Below, piece by piece: positions 28,821 through 35,583 of a stretch of DNA of 64,000 bases. The stretch is from positions 1,107,805 to 1,171,804 of the forward strand of contig NZ_LBMK01000001.1 of assembly GCF_001005295.1 (NCBI RefSeq), written 5' to 3'. Each line of letters begins with the position of its first letter. The stretch's first letter is position 1. Source of the DNA: Streptomyces yangpuensis. GTDB taxonomy: Bacteria > Actinomycetota > Actinomycetes > Streptomycetales > Streptomycetaceae. Under the pieces are notes generated by a model. It did no database searches. It was not told the origin of the DNA and saw only the letters and a list, made by a program, of their open reading frames with translations. Both the position numbers and the translations under genes were made by a program.

Positions 28821-28882
28821 GACGATCACTCCCTCTCGTGACGGTGACCCGCGTCACACAGCATGGCAGGCGTCGCCGACGG

Positions 28883-29773
28883 TCAGCGGAAGGTGTTGCA
28901 CCGGGCCATGTCGCCCGTCCGGTAGCCCTCGTGGAACCACTGCCTGCGCTGCTCCGCCGAGCCGTGCGTCCAGGCCTCCGGGGTCACCCGGCCCTGGAAC
29001 TTCTCCTGGATCCGGTCGTCGCCGACCGCCGCCGCCGCGTCCAGCCCGTCCCGGATGTCCTCGTCGGTCAGCCGGGTGATCAGGGGCCGCCCGGTGGACT
29101 CGTCCGGGGTCCGCGTCGCGTTGTGCGCCCACACCCCCGCGTAGCAGTCCGCCTGCAGCTCGACCTTGACCGCGTTGCTGTTCGCGCCCGTCCGGCCGTC
29201 CTGGGCCCGCTGGAGGGTGCCGGTCAGGTTCTGGATGTGGTGCCCGTACTCGTGGGCCACGACGTAGGCCTGGGCGAAGGGGCCGCCGCTCGCGCCGAAC
29301 TTCGTCCGCAGCTCGTCGAAGAAGCCCAGGTCCAGGTACACCTGGCGGTCGGCGGGGCAGTAGAAGGGGCCCACGGCCGAGGTGGCCGTCCCGCACGCGG
29401 TGTTGACCCGGCCGGTGAAGAAGACCGTCGAGGCCGGGCCGTACCGGCCGCCGCGCCGCGTGAACTCCTGCCGCCAGAAGTCCTGGGTGCTGTTGACCAC
29501 CGCGACCAGCCGGCAGTCCTCGCGCGTGTTCGCGTCCCGCCCGGTCCGGCAGGCCTGCTGCACCTGGCCGACGGAGGACGCGGCCGGGGCGGGCTCCTCG
29601 TCCCCGGAGGACAGCCCCAGCTGCTCCGGCCCCACACCGAAGAGCAGGCCCATGATCAGCGCGATGATGCCGACGAGGCCGCCGCCGACGGTGGCCCTCC
29701 CGCCCGGGATGCGACTGCCCCGCACATCCTTGACCTCGGAGGTGTCCAGACCGGCGTTGTCGTCGAACTGCAT
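28883..29773 (-). CDS. YpfJ-type neutral zinc metallopeptidase
   Basis: 296 residues: a short cytoplasmic start (MQFDDNAGLDTSEVKDVRG), one membrane helix (VGIIALIMGLLFGVG) and an extracytoplasmic peptidase domain. The zinc motif HEYGHH is in AYVVAHEYGHHIQNLTG, with a downstream acidic ligand region VELQADCYAGVWA. Several cysteines (QQACRTG, REDCRL, NTACGT, FYCPAD) suggest disulfides. Family members are putative neutral zinc proteases of unknown substrate. Divergent from the ABC-F gene. Confidence 0.9.
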   Translation of the reverse strand: MQFDDNAGLDTSEVKDVRGSRIPGGRATVGGGLVGIIALIMGLLFGVGPEQLGLSSGDEEPAPAASSVGQVQQACRTGRDANTREDCRLVAVVNSTQDFWRQEFTRRGGRYGPASTVFFTGRVNTACGTATSAVGPFYCPADRQVYLDLGFFDELRTKFGASGGPFAQAYVVAHEYGHHIQNLTGTLQRAQDGRTGANSNAVKVELQADCYAGVWAHNATRTPDESTGRPLITRLTDEDIRDGLDAAAAVGDDRIQEKFQGRVTPEAWTHGSAEQRRQWFHEGYRTGDMARCNTFR

Positions 29774-29961
29774 CCCGCACCGCCCTCCACGAAGCCGGCG
29801 CGGCCGCGCGACCGCCCCTGCGGCGAGTATCGGCCCCTTCGTCCCGGTACGCGCCCCGGTTCCCCCTGGTCCCGGCTGGTCCGAACGGGGGACAGGGGGG
29901 AGCGGACCACCGGGGCCGGGCGGCCCGGCCGCCGCCCCCGAAACCAGTTGCACACCCCCGG

Positions 29962-29975
29962 TAGAATGTCTCCCA
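29962..29975 (+). promoter_or_regulatory. promoter (-10 TAGAAT) giving a probable leaderless message
   Basis: TAGAAT at 29962-29967 matches the main sigma -10 of Streptomyces. Seven bases later is the A of an ATG (29975), the distance expected for the transcription start, so the message probably begins at that ATG. No good -35 lies 17-18 bases upstream; TTGCAC at 29948 is too close. Confidence 0.55.
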
Positions 29976-29998
29976 TGGCAAATCTCCTCGCGGATTAG
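29975..29998 (+). CDS. 7-codon leader ORF (MANLLAD) upstream of ABC-F gene
   Basis: ATG GCA AAT CTC CTC GCG GAT TAG encodes MANLLAD. It has no ribosome site but starts where transcription is predicted to start, so it can be read as a leaderless ORF. The ABC-F start lies 61 bases beyond its stop. Its CTCC stretch can pair with the GGAG ribosome site of the ABC-F gene. Short leader ORFs control several antibiotic-protection ABC-F genes by ribosome stalling; a similar role here is inference. Confidence 0.45.
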   Translation: MANLLAD

Positions 29999-30059
29999 CG
30001 GCATCGAAGCCTCGCGTCCTGCCCCCTTCCGCCGTCCCGACCCGCCCTGGAGTATTTCC

Positions 30060-31658
30060 GTGATCACCGCCACCGGCATCGAGCTGCGCGCCGGCGCCCG
30101 CGTCCTCATCGAGTCCGCCTCTTTCCGCATCGCCAAGGGCGACCGCATCGGCCTGGTCGGCCGCAACGGCGCCGGCAAGACCACCCTCACCAAGTGCCTC
30201 GCGGGGGAGGGCCAGCCCGCGGGCGGCTCCATCACCCGTTCGGGCGAGGTGGGCTACCTCCCGCAGGACCCGCGCACCGGCGACCTCGACGTCCTGGCCC
30301 GCGACCGGATCCTGTCGGCCCGCGGTCTCGACGTCCTCATCAAGAAGATGCGGATGAACGAGGAGCGCATCGCCACCGGCTCCGGCGCCACCCGCGAGAA
30401 GGCGCTCAAGCAGTACGAGCGCCAGGAGACCGAGTTCCTCACCAAGGGCGGGTACGCCGCCGAGTCCGAGGCCGCGACCATCTCGGCCGCCCTCAGCCTC
30501 CCGGACCGGGTCCTCGGCCAGCCCCTGCACACCCTCTCCGGCGGCCAGCGCCGCCGCGTCGAGCTCGCCCGGATCCTCTTCTCGGACGCCGACACCCTCC
30601 TCCTCGACGAGCCGACGAACCACCTCGACGCCGACTCGATCGTCTGGCTGCGCGACTACCTCAAGAACTACCGCGGCGGCTTCGTCGTGATCTCCCACGA
30701 CGTCGACCTGGTCGAGACCGTCGTGAACAAGGTGTTCTACCTGGACGCCAACCGGTCCGTGATCGACGTCTACAACATGGGCTGGAAGCTCTACCAGCAG
30801 CAGCGCGAGGCCGACGAGAAGCGCCGCAAGCGCGAGCGCCAGAACGCCGAGAAGAAGGCCGCGGCCCTGAACTCGCAGGCCGACAAGATGCGCGCCAAGG
30901 CCACCAAGACTGTCGCCGCGCAGAACATGGCCAAGCGGGCCGAGCGCCTGCTGTCCGGCCTGGAGGCCGTCCGCGTCTCCGACAAGGTCGCCAAGCTGCG
31001 CTTCCCGGACCCGGCGCCCTGCGGCAAGACCCCGCTGACCGCCGAGGGCCTGTCGAAGTCGTACGGCTCCCTGGAGATCTTCACCGACGTCGACCTGGCC
31101 ATCGACAAGGGCTCCCGCGTCGTCATCCTGGGCCTCAACGGCGCGGGCAAGACCACCCTGCTGCGCCTGCTCGCGGGCACCGAGCAGCCCGACACCGGCC
31201 AGGTCACCCCCGGCCACGGCCTCAAGCTCGGCTACTACGCCCAGGAGCACGAGACCCTGGACCCGGACCGCACCGTCCTGGAGAACATGCGCTCCTCCGC
31301 GCCCGACCTGGACCTGGTCGAGGTGCGCAAGACGCTCGGCTCGTTCCTCTTCTCCGGCGACGACGTGGACAAGCCCGCCGGAGTCCTCTCCGGCGGTGAG
31401 AAGACCCGTCTGGCCCTGGCCACCCTGGTCGTCTCCTCCGCGAACGTGCTGCTCCTCGACGAGCCCACGAACAACCTCGACCCGGCCAGCCGCGAGGAGA
31501 TCCTGGGCGCGCTGCGCACGTACAAGGGCGCCGTCATCCTCGTCACGCACGACGAGGGTGCCGTGGAGGCGCTGGAGCCGGAGCGCATCATCCTGCTCCC
31601 GGACGGTGTCGAGGACCTGTGGGGCCCGGACTACCGGGACCTGGTGGCCCTCGCCTGA
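30060..31658 (+). CDS. ABC-F family ATPase (ribosome-associated)
   Basis: 532 residues with two ABC domains and no membrane segments. Domain 1: Walker A GLVGRNGAGKTT, signature LSGGQRRR, Walker B TLLLDEPTNHLD. The linker at about 235-310 is highly charged (EADEKRRKRERQNAEKKAA), typical of the ABC-F arm that enters the ribosome. Domain 2: GLNGAGKTT, LSGGEKTR, VLLLDEPTNNLD. ABC-F proteins act on ribosomes, as translation factors or antibiotic protectors. GTG start with GGAG seven bases upstream. Preceded by the MANLLAD mini-ORF. Whether housekeeping or resistance cannot be decided here. Confidence 0.93.
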   Translation: MITATGIELRAGARVLIESASFRIAKGDRIGLVGRNGAGKTTLTKCLAGEGQPAGGSITRSGEVGYLPQDPRTGDLDVLARDRILSARGLDVLIKKMRMNEERIATGSGATREKALKQYERQETEFLTKGGYAAESEAATISAALSLPDRVLGQPLHTLSGGQRRRVELARILFSDADTLLLDEPTNHLDADSIVWLRDYLKNYRGGFVVISHDVDLVETVVNKVFYLDANRSVIDVYNMGWKLYQQQREADEKRRKRERQNAEKKAAALNSQADKMRAKATKTVAAQNMAKRAERLLSGLEAVRVSDKVAKLRFPDPAPCGKTPLTAEGLSKSYGSLEIFTDVDLAIDKGSRVVILGLNGAGKTTLLRLLAGTEQPDTGQVTPGHGLKLGYYAQEHETLDPDRTVLENMRSSAPDLDLVEVRKTLGSFLFSGDDVDKPAGVLSGGEKTRLALATLVVSSANVLLLDEPTNNLDPASREEILGALRTYKGAVILVTHDEGAVEALEPERIILLPDGVEDLWGPDYRDLVALA

Positions 31659-31659
31659 C

Positions 31660-31675
31660 CGCCGCCCCGGCGGCG
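31660..31675 (+). terminator. short hairpin just after the ABC-F stop
   Basis: CGCCGCC-cc-GGCGGCG begins two bases after the stop. It is short and lacks a T-run, so a partial terminator at most. Confidence 0.4.
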
Positions 31676-31730
31676 CCGGGAGGCCCCGGAAGGTGCCGGG
31701 ACGGCGTCCCGGCCCTGATCCAGTTCCTTA

Positions 31731-31757
31731 TGGATCATTCGGCTCAGGGGTGATCCA
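31731..31757. promoter_or_regulatory. inverted GATC-containing repeat upstream of gbn
   Basis: TGGATCA (31731-31737) and TGATCCA (31751-31757) are exact inverted copies separated by 13 bases; another GATC lies at 31718, and GATCAT recurs at 32011 beside the gbn start region. Gbn is known as a GATC-motif-binding nucleoid protein, so self-binding here is a reasonable inference. Confidence 0.5.
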
Positions 31758-31796
31758 TCATCTGAGTGAGACGGTCTCGTACCGTTGCGCGTCGTA

Positions 31797-31846
31797 CGAC
31801 GGCCCCGGCCGCACCCACGGAGGTGCGCTACCGGGGCCGTCGGTTT
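31797..31846 (+). terminator. 12-bp hairpin followed by T-run in the ABC-F/gbn gap
   Basis: CGACGGCCCCGG (31797-31808) pairs perfectly with CCGGGGCCGTCG (31831-31842); the loop holds an inner stem GCACC-cacgga-GGTGC, and GTTTTCC follows. This is the most classical Rho-independent terminator in the window, yet it is 140 bases after the ABC-F stop and 212 bases before gbn. It may end a short RNA or act as an attenuator. In the rest of the 395-base gap (31659-32053) I see only the GATC repeats and a weak hairpin near 31914-31940. Confidence 0.7.
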
Positions 31847-32053
31847 TCCGCGGTCCGGCCCCTGACCAGGAGATTCACGGGCAGGGCGGCGAAGTGTGAC
31901 GGAAGTCATGCAGCGGAAGGGGAGATTCCGTTCTGCTCGGGTGTCCACGGCCCGGGAAATGCCGTCGTACCGACCTTGCTGAATGGGTGGCCAGGAAGCC
32001 GGGGAGGGGTGATCATGAGAAGTCCAGAGCGCACTTCCCACGAGGAGGCACGG

Positions 32054-32275
32054 GTGGCCGAGACTCTGAAGAAGGGCAGCCGGGTTACCGGCGCCGCGCG
32101 CGACAAGCTCGCGGCAGACCTGAAGAAGAAGTACGACTCCGGTGCGAGTATCCGGGCGCTGGCCGAAGAGACCGGCCGGTCCTACGGATTCGTCCACCGG
32201 ATGCTCAGTGAGTCCGGGGTTTCGCTGCGTGGTCGCGGTGGCGCGACGCGCGGCAAGAAGGCGGCTACGGCCTGA
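32054..32275 (+). CDS. gbn: Gbn-type GATC-binding nucleoid-associated protein
   Basis: 73 residues from GTG (MAETLKKGSRVTGAARDKLA). A single helix-turn-helix is evident (KKKYDSGASIRALAEETGRS, then YGFVHRMLSESGVSL), followed by a basic Gly/Lys/Arg tail (RGRGGATRGKKAA). This matches the small Streptomyces nucleoid protein described as Gbn (SCO1839), which binds many GATC-containing sites and affects development. GAGGAGG lies five bases before the GTG. An in-frame ATG at 32014 would add 13 residues (MRSPERTSHEEAR) and also has a purine-rich site, so it remains possible. Confidence 0.87.
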   Translation: MAETLKKGSRVTGAARDKLAADLKKKYDSGASIRALAEETGRSYGFVHRMLSESGVSLRGRGGATRGKKAATA

Positions 32276-32350
32276 CCCCGGTCCATCGGATCCAACGCTC
32301 CAACGGCTTCAAGGCTCACATGATCCGACGTTTCCTTCGGTGACCCCCCG

Positions 32351-32368
32351 GTCGGCCTCCCGGCCGAC
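32351..32368. terminator. hairpin between gbn and the enoyl-CoA hydratase gene
   Basis: GTCGGCC-tccc-GGCCGAC, a 7-bp stem about 75 bases after the gbn stop. It probably ends or trims the gbn message. A second copy of the gccgactg motif lies at 32407. Confidence 0.4.
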
Positions 32369-32432
32369 TGGGTGGTTACTGTGCAGTCACTTAGGCCGAG
32401 CTTGCGGCCGACTGCACACCGGAGGCACACGG

Positions 32433-33212
32433 ATGGCTCTGCTCGACAAGGACGGCGTACGACTCATCGTCGACGACACGGTCGCCACGGTGACACTGAC
32501 CAATCCGGCCAAGCGAAATGCCCAATCCCCCGCGCTCTGGCGGGCTTTGGCCGAGGCGGGCAGGTCGTTGCCGGGCACCGTCCGGGTCGTCGTGCTGCGC
32601 GGCGAGGGCAAGTCCTTCTCCGCCGGACTCGACCGGCAGGCGTTCACCCCCGAAGGCTTCGAGGGCGAGCCGTCCTTCCTCGATCTGGCGCGCGGTTCCG
32701 ACGAACGGCTCGACGCCACGATCTCGGAGTACCAGGAGGCTTTCACCTGGTGGAGGCGTAACGACATCATCTCCGTCGCCGCCGTGCAGGGGCACGCGAT
32801 CGGCGCCGGCTTCCAGCTCGCACTCGCGTGCGACCTGCGCGTGGTTGCCGACGACGTGCAGTTCGCCATGCGCGAGACGAGCCTGGGCCTCGTCCCCGAC
32901 CTGGCCGGCACCCAGCCGCTGGCCTCCCTTGTCGGGTACGCCCGCGCGCTCGAGATCTGCGCGACGGGCCGCTTCGTGCACGCCGAGGAGGCGGAGCGGG
33001 TCGGTCTCGCCAACCTGGTGGTTCCGGCGGACGAGCTCGACGCCGCCGTCCAGGACCTGACCACCGCCCTGCTGGCCCCGCCGCGGGACGCCGTGATCGA
33101 GACCAAGACCCTGCTGCGCGCCGCGCAGACCCGGACGTACGACGACCAGCGCGCCGCCGAGCGCGCCGCCCAGGCCCGTCGCCTGCGGGACCTGGCGGGC
33201 CTCTCGGACTGA
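32433..33212 (+). CDS. enoyl-CoA hydratase/isomerase family protein
   Basis: 259 residues, crotonase fold. The oxyanion-hole segments are FSAGLDRQAF (after residue 62) and GHAIGAGFQLALACDLRV at about 115-130. The canonical catalytic Glu positions are not both obvious: one acidic site follows in MRETSLGLVPDLAG. It ends with the usual helical tail. It likely acts on an acyl-CoA, but hydratase, isomerase or other crotonase chemistry cannot be separated. GGAGG lies before the ATG. A 16-bp terminator hairpin follows. Confidence 0.88.
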   Translation: MALLDKDGVRLIVDDTVATVTLTNPAKRNAQSPALWRALAEAGRSLPGTVRVVVLRGEGKSFSAGLDRQAFTPEGFEGEPSFLDLARGSDERLDATISEYQEAFTWWRRNDIISVAAVQGHAIGAGFQLALACDLRVVADDVQFAMRETSLGLVPDLAGTQPLASLVGYARALEICATGRFVHAEEAERVGLANLVVPADELDAAVQDLTTALLAPPRDAVIETKTLLRAAQTRTYDDQRAAERAAQARRLRDLAGLSD

Positions 33213-33236
33213 CTCGCTCCAGCCCCACCGTGTGCC

Positions 33237-33286
33237 GGAAGGCGCCCCGGGAGCACGCCGAACGGCGTAGTCCCGGGGCGCCTTCC
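33237..33286. terminator. 16-bp hairpin after the enoyl-CoA hydratase gene
   Basis: GGAAGGCGCCCCGGGA (33237-33252) pairs perfectly with TCCCGGGGCGCCTTCC (33271-33286). The loop contains a small inner stem (CGCCG-aa-CGGCG). Confidence 0.88.
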
Positions 33287-33343
33287 TGTCTCCGCGGGCC
33301 TACCGTGGAGCGGAGTGAGTCCGTACACGTGAAGGGACACGCG

Positions 33344-33769
33344 ATGACCGACACCGCATCAGGGGGCTCCCACAAGGCACCCGGCGACCGGGGGCGCACG
33401 ACCATCGCGGACGGGGTGGTCGAGAAGATCGCCGGACTGGCCGCCCGGGAAGTGGTCGGCGTGCACGCCCTGGGCACCGGCCTCTCCCGTACGTTCGGTG
33501 CCGTCCGGGACCGGGTCCCCGGCGGCGACAAGGCCGCGGTCACGCGGGGGGTCAAGGCCGAGGTCGGCGAGGTCCAGACCGCCCTCGACCTGGACATCGT
33601 CGTCGACTACGGCGTGTCGATCCGTGACGTGGCACGGGCCGTCCGTGAGAACGTCGTCTCCGCGGTCGAGCGCATGACCGGCCTGGAGGTCGTCGAGGTC
33701 AACATCGCCGTGGGCGACGTCAAGCTGCCCGACGAGCCCGACGAGGAGCCGGAGTCCCGACTCCAGTAG
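33344..33769 (+). CDS. Asp23/Gls24-family envelope protein (first copy)
   Basis: 141 residues. The Asp23 domain begins with TTIADGVVEKIAGLAAREVV and contains VQTALDLDIVVDYGVSIRDV and ERMTGLEVVEVNIAVGDVK, the repeated alpha/beta pattern of the family. An acidic tail (PDEPDEEPESRLQ) ends it. In Gram-positives these soluble proteins gather at the membrane through an AmaP anchor and respond to cell-wall stress. GAAGGGA precedes the ATG. First gene of a five-gene operon ending with amaP. Confidence 0.9.
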   Translation: MTDTASGGSHKAPGDRGRTTIADGVVEKIAGLAAREVVGVHALGTGLSRTFGAVRDRVPGGDKAAVTRGVKAEVGEVQTALDLDIVVDYGVSIRDVARAVRENVVSAVERMTGLEVVEVNIAVGDVKLPDEPDEEPESRLQ

Positions 33770-33786
33770 CCGAGAGGAGCCTCCAC

Positions 33787-33972
33787 ATGAGCATGGCGGT
33801 CGCCTGCATGCTGGCCGGCATGGCCCTGGGATTCGCCGGCTATTTCGGCGGATTCGGTGCCTTCCTGCTGGTCGCGGCCCTCGGAGCCGTGGGCTTCGTC
33901 GCCGGTCGCTTCCTCGACGGGGACCTGGATCCCGGGGACCTCTTCCGCCGCCGCGAAGACCGGCGGAGGTGA
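33787..33972 (+). CDS. 61-aa membrane protein in the Asp23 operon
   Basis: 61 residues: a hydrophobic hairpin (MSMAVACMLAGMALGFAGYF, then GAFLLVAALGAVGFVAGRFL) and a charged tail (DGDLDPGDLFRRREDRRR). GAGAGGAG precedes the ATG. It resembles the tiny DUF2273-like proteins often found between Asp23 genes and may help anchor them. Spacing to neighbours is 17 and 6 bases, so it is part of the operon. Confidence 0.82.
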   Translation: MSMAVACMLAGMALGFAGYFGGFGAFLLVAALGAVGFVAGRFLDGDLDPGDLFRRREDRRR

Positions 33973-33978
33973 GCCGCG

Positions 33979-34401
33979 ATGAGCCCCCTGCCACAGGCCA
34001 CCCCGCCGGGCCCGACCCCGCCGGGCCCCACCGCGCCGCCCGCCGGCGCGCGGACCGCCCCGGCCGCGGTGGCCGCCGCCGACCGCGGGGCCACCCGTAT
34101 CGCCGACCGGGTCGTCGCCAAGATCGCGGCGCAGGCCGCCCGGGAGGCCCTCGCCGGCAGCTCCGGCGCACCCCCGCACGCCACCGTCACCGTGCACCAC
34201 GACATCGCGCGGGTCCGGGTGGGCGTGGAGCTCGACTACCCTGGCGACCTCGCGGCCCAGTGCGCCGCCGTACGCAGCAGGGTCGTACGCCGTGTCCAGG
34301 AGTACGCGGACATGTCCGTGCCCGAGGTGGACATCGACATCGAGCAGCTGCACTCCACCCACACCCGGACCGGCGCCGGGCGGGACCGGCGGCTGCGGTG
34401 A
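33979..34401 (+). CDS. Asp23/Gls24-family envelope protein (second copy)
   Basis: 140 residues. A Pro-rich N-terminal 25 residues (PQATPPGPTPPGPTAPP) precede a compact Asp23 domain (GATRIADRVVAKIAAQAARE, ATVTVHHDIARVRVGVELDY, MSVPEVDIDIEQLHS). It differs from the first copy by its shorter core and Pro tail, suggesting a distinct partner. The GTGA overlap couples it to the following DUF6286 gene. Confidence 0.87.
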   Translation: MSPLPQATPPGPTPPGPTAPPAGARTAPAAVAAADRGATRIADRVVAKIAAQAAREALAGSSGAPPHATVTVHHDIARVRVGVELDYPGDLAAQCAAVRSRVVRRVQEYADMSVPEVDIDIEQLHSTHTRTGAGRDRRLR

Positions 34402-34961
34402 CCGCGCACCGCTTCCGGTCCGCCCGCCGGATCCCCGCGGCCCTGGTCGCCCTGCTCGTGATCGGCGCGGCCGGCCTCCTCCTCTACGACCTGGCCGCCG
34501 TACGGGCCGACCGTCCCGCCATGGCCTGGCGCCGCGAACTCGCCCACCGGCTGGAGGTCCACACCCCGGCCGACCTGGGCGTGCAGGTGGCCGGCGGGGT
34601 CCTGGCCCTCGCCGGTGCGGTGCTCCTGCTGCTGGCCCTCACCCCCGGCGTCCGCCGGATCCTGATGATGCGGGGCCCCGACCGGGACGGCGAGCCGGAG
34701 GCCGCCCCGCCGCTGCGCGCCGGGATCGGCCGCAAGGACGCCGCCCAGGTCCTGCGGGACCGGGCCATGGAAGTGCCCGGGGTGCGGTCCGCCCGGGTCC
34801 GGATGGGCCGCTCCCGTGTCCGGGTGCGGGCCACCTCCCACTTCCGTGAACTGGACGAGGTACGGGCCGACCTGGACGCGGTGATCGCCGTCGGCATCGA
34901 GGAACTGGGCCTCGTGCACCCGCCGCGGCCCCGTCTGCGGGTCAGGAGGCGAGCGGATTGA
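34398..34961 (+). CDS. DUF6286-type membrane protein of the Asp23 operon
   Basis: 187 residues with GTG start in a GTGA overlap. Two membrane helices (IPAALVALLVIGAAGLLLYD and VAGGVLALAGAVLLLLALTP) flank a short loop; the cytoplasmic C-terminal domain (KDAAQVLRDRAMEVPGVRSA, FRELDEVRADLDAVIAVGIE) resembles the alpha/beta domain of AmaP. I assign DUF6286 from this layout and position. It is coupled to the AmaP gene by a TTGA overlap. Confidence 0.8.
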   Translation: MTAHRFRSARRIPAALVALLVIGAAGLLLYDLAAVRADRPAMAWRRELAHRLEVHTPADLGVQVAGGVLALAGAVLLLLALTPGVRRILMMRGPDRDGEPEAAPPLRAGIGRKDAAQVLRDRAMEVPGVRSARVRMGRSRVRVRATSHFRELDEVRADLDAVIAVGIEELGLVHPPRPRLRVRRRAD

Positions 34962-35515
34962 CCGGGATCGTGAACCGGACCCTGCTGGCGGTGGCCGGCG
35001 TGGTGCTGCTGGCGGCCGGGGTCGTCCTGCTGACCGCCGCACCCCCGCTGAAGGGCCGCGCCGAGCCCCTGCTGACCGCCGCCGACCGGCGCCGGTACCT
35101 GCATGCCGAGGGCTGGGCCTGGTGGGTGCTGATCGCCGCCCTCGTCGTGTGCCTGCTGCTGGCCCTGTGGTGGCTGCTGGCCCAGCTGAAGCGAGCCCGG
35201 CTGCGGACGGTCGCCGTGGACACCGGGGACGGCGCCTTCGCCCTGCTCCGCGGGCGCGCCCTGTCCGACGCCGTCGCCGCGGAGGCCGGAGCACTGGACG
35301 GCGTCGCCGGCTGCCGGGCCGTCCTGCGCGGGCGGCGCGGCTCGCCCGCCCTGCGGGTGGCGGTGGAGCTGGAGCCCCACGCCGTCCCGGCCGACACCCT
35401 GGCCGGACTGGCGGGGCCGGTGCTGAGCCACGCCCGGGCCTCCGCGAACCTCCCCGGACTGCCGGCGGAGGCCCGCTTCAAGGTGACCTCCCACCGCGCC
35501 CGCCGCGTCAGCTGA
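34958..35515 (+). CDS. amaP: AmaP-type alkaline-shock membrane anchor
   Basis: 185 residues from a TTG (MTGIVNRTLLAVAGVVLL) with AGGAGG eight bases upstream; a GTG at 34970 is less well placed. Two membrane helices lie at about 8-26 and 51-72 (WAWWVLIAALVVCLLLALWW). The soluble C-terminal part (GRALSDAVAAEAGALDGVAG, then RVAVELEPHAVPADTLAGLA) fits the AmaP domain that recruits Asp23. Last gene of the operon; a hairpin follows. Confidence 0.83.
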   Translation: MTGIVNRTLLAVAGVVLLAAGVVLLTAAPPLKGRAEPLLTAADRRRYLHAEGWAWWVLIAALVVCLLLALWWLLAQLKRARLRTVAVDTGDGAFALLRGRALSDAVAAEAGALDGVAGCRAVLRGRRGSPALRVAVELEPHAVPADTLAGLAGPVLSHARASANLPGLPAEARFKVTSHRARRVS

Positions 35516-35542
35516 CGACCGCCGCGTGGCGTCGGCTCACGA

Positions 35543-35579
35543 CCGTCGCGGCAGCCGCCGCCGGACGGCGCCGCGACGG
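35543..35579. terminator. bidirectional hairpin between amaP and SDR gene
   Basis: CCGTCGCGGC (35543-35552) pairs with GCCGCGACGG (35570-35579) around a GC-rich loop. It stands between convergent genes whose stops are 68 bases apart. Confidence 0.75.
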
Positions 35580-35583
35580 AGGC

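Noticed and set aside
29948..29953. TTGCAC as a -35 for the mini-ORF promoter
   Set aside because: It is only 8 bases from the TAGAAT -10, far too close for sigma factor binding.
28854..31550. An 898-codon minus-strand frame through the ABC-F gene
   Set aside because: It is antisense to a well-supported ABC-F gene and its composition lacks any recognisable domain.
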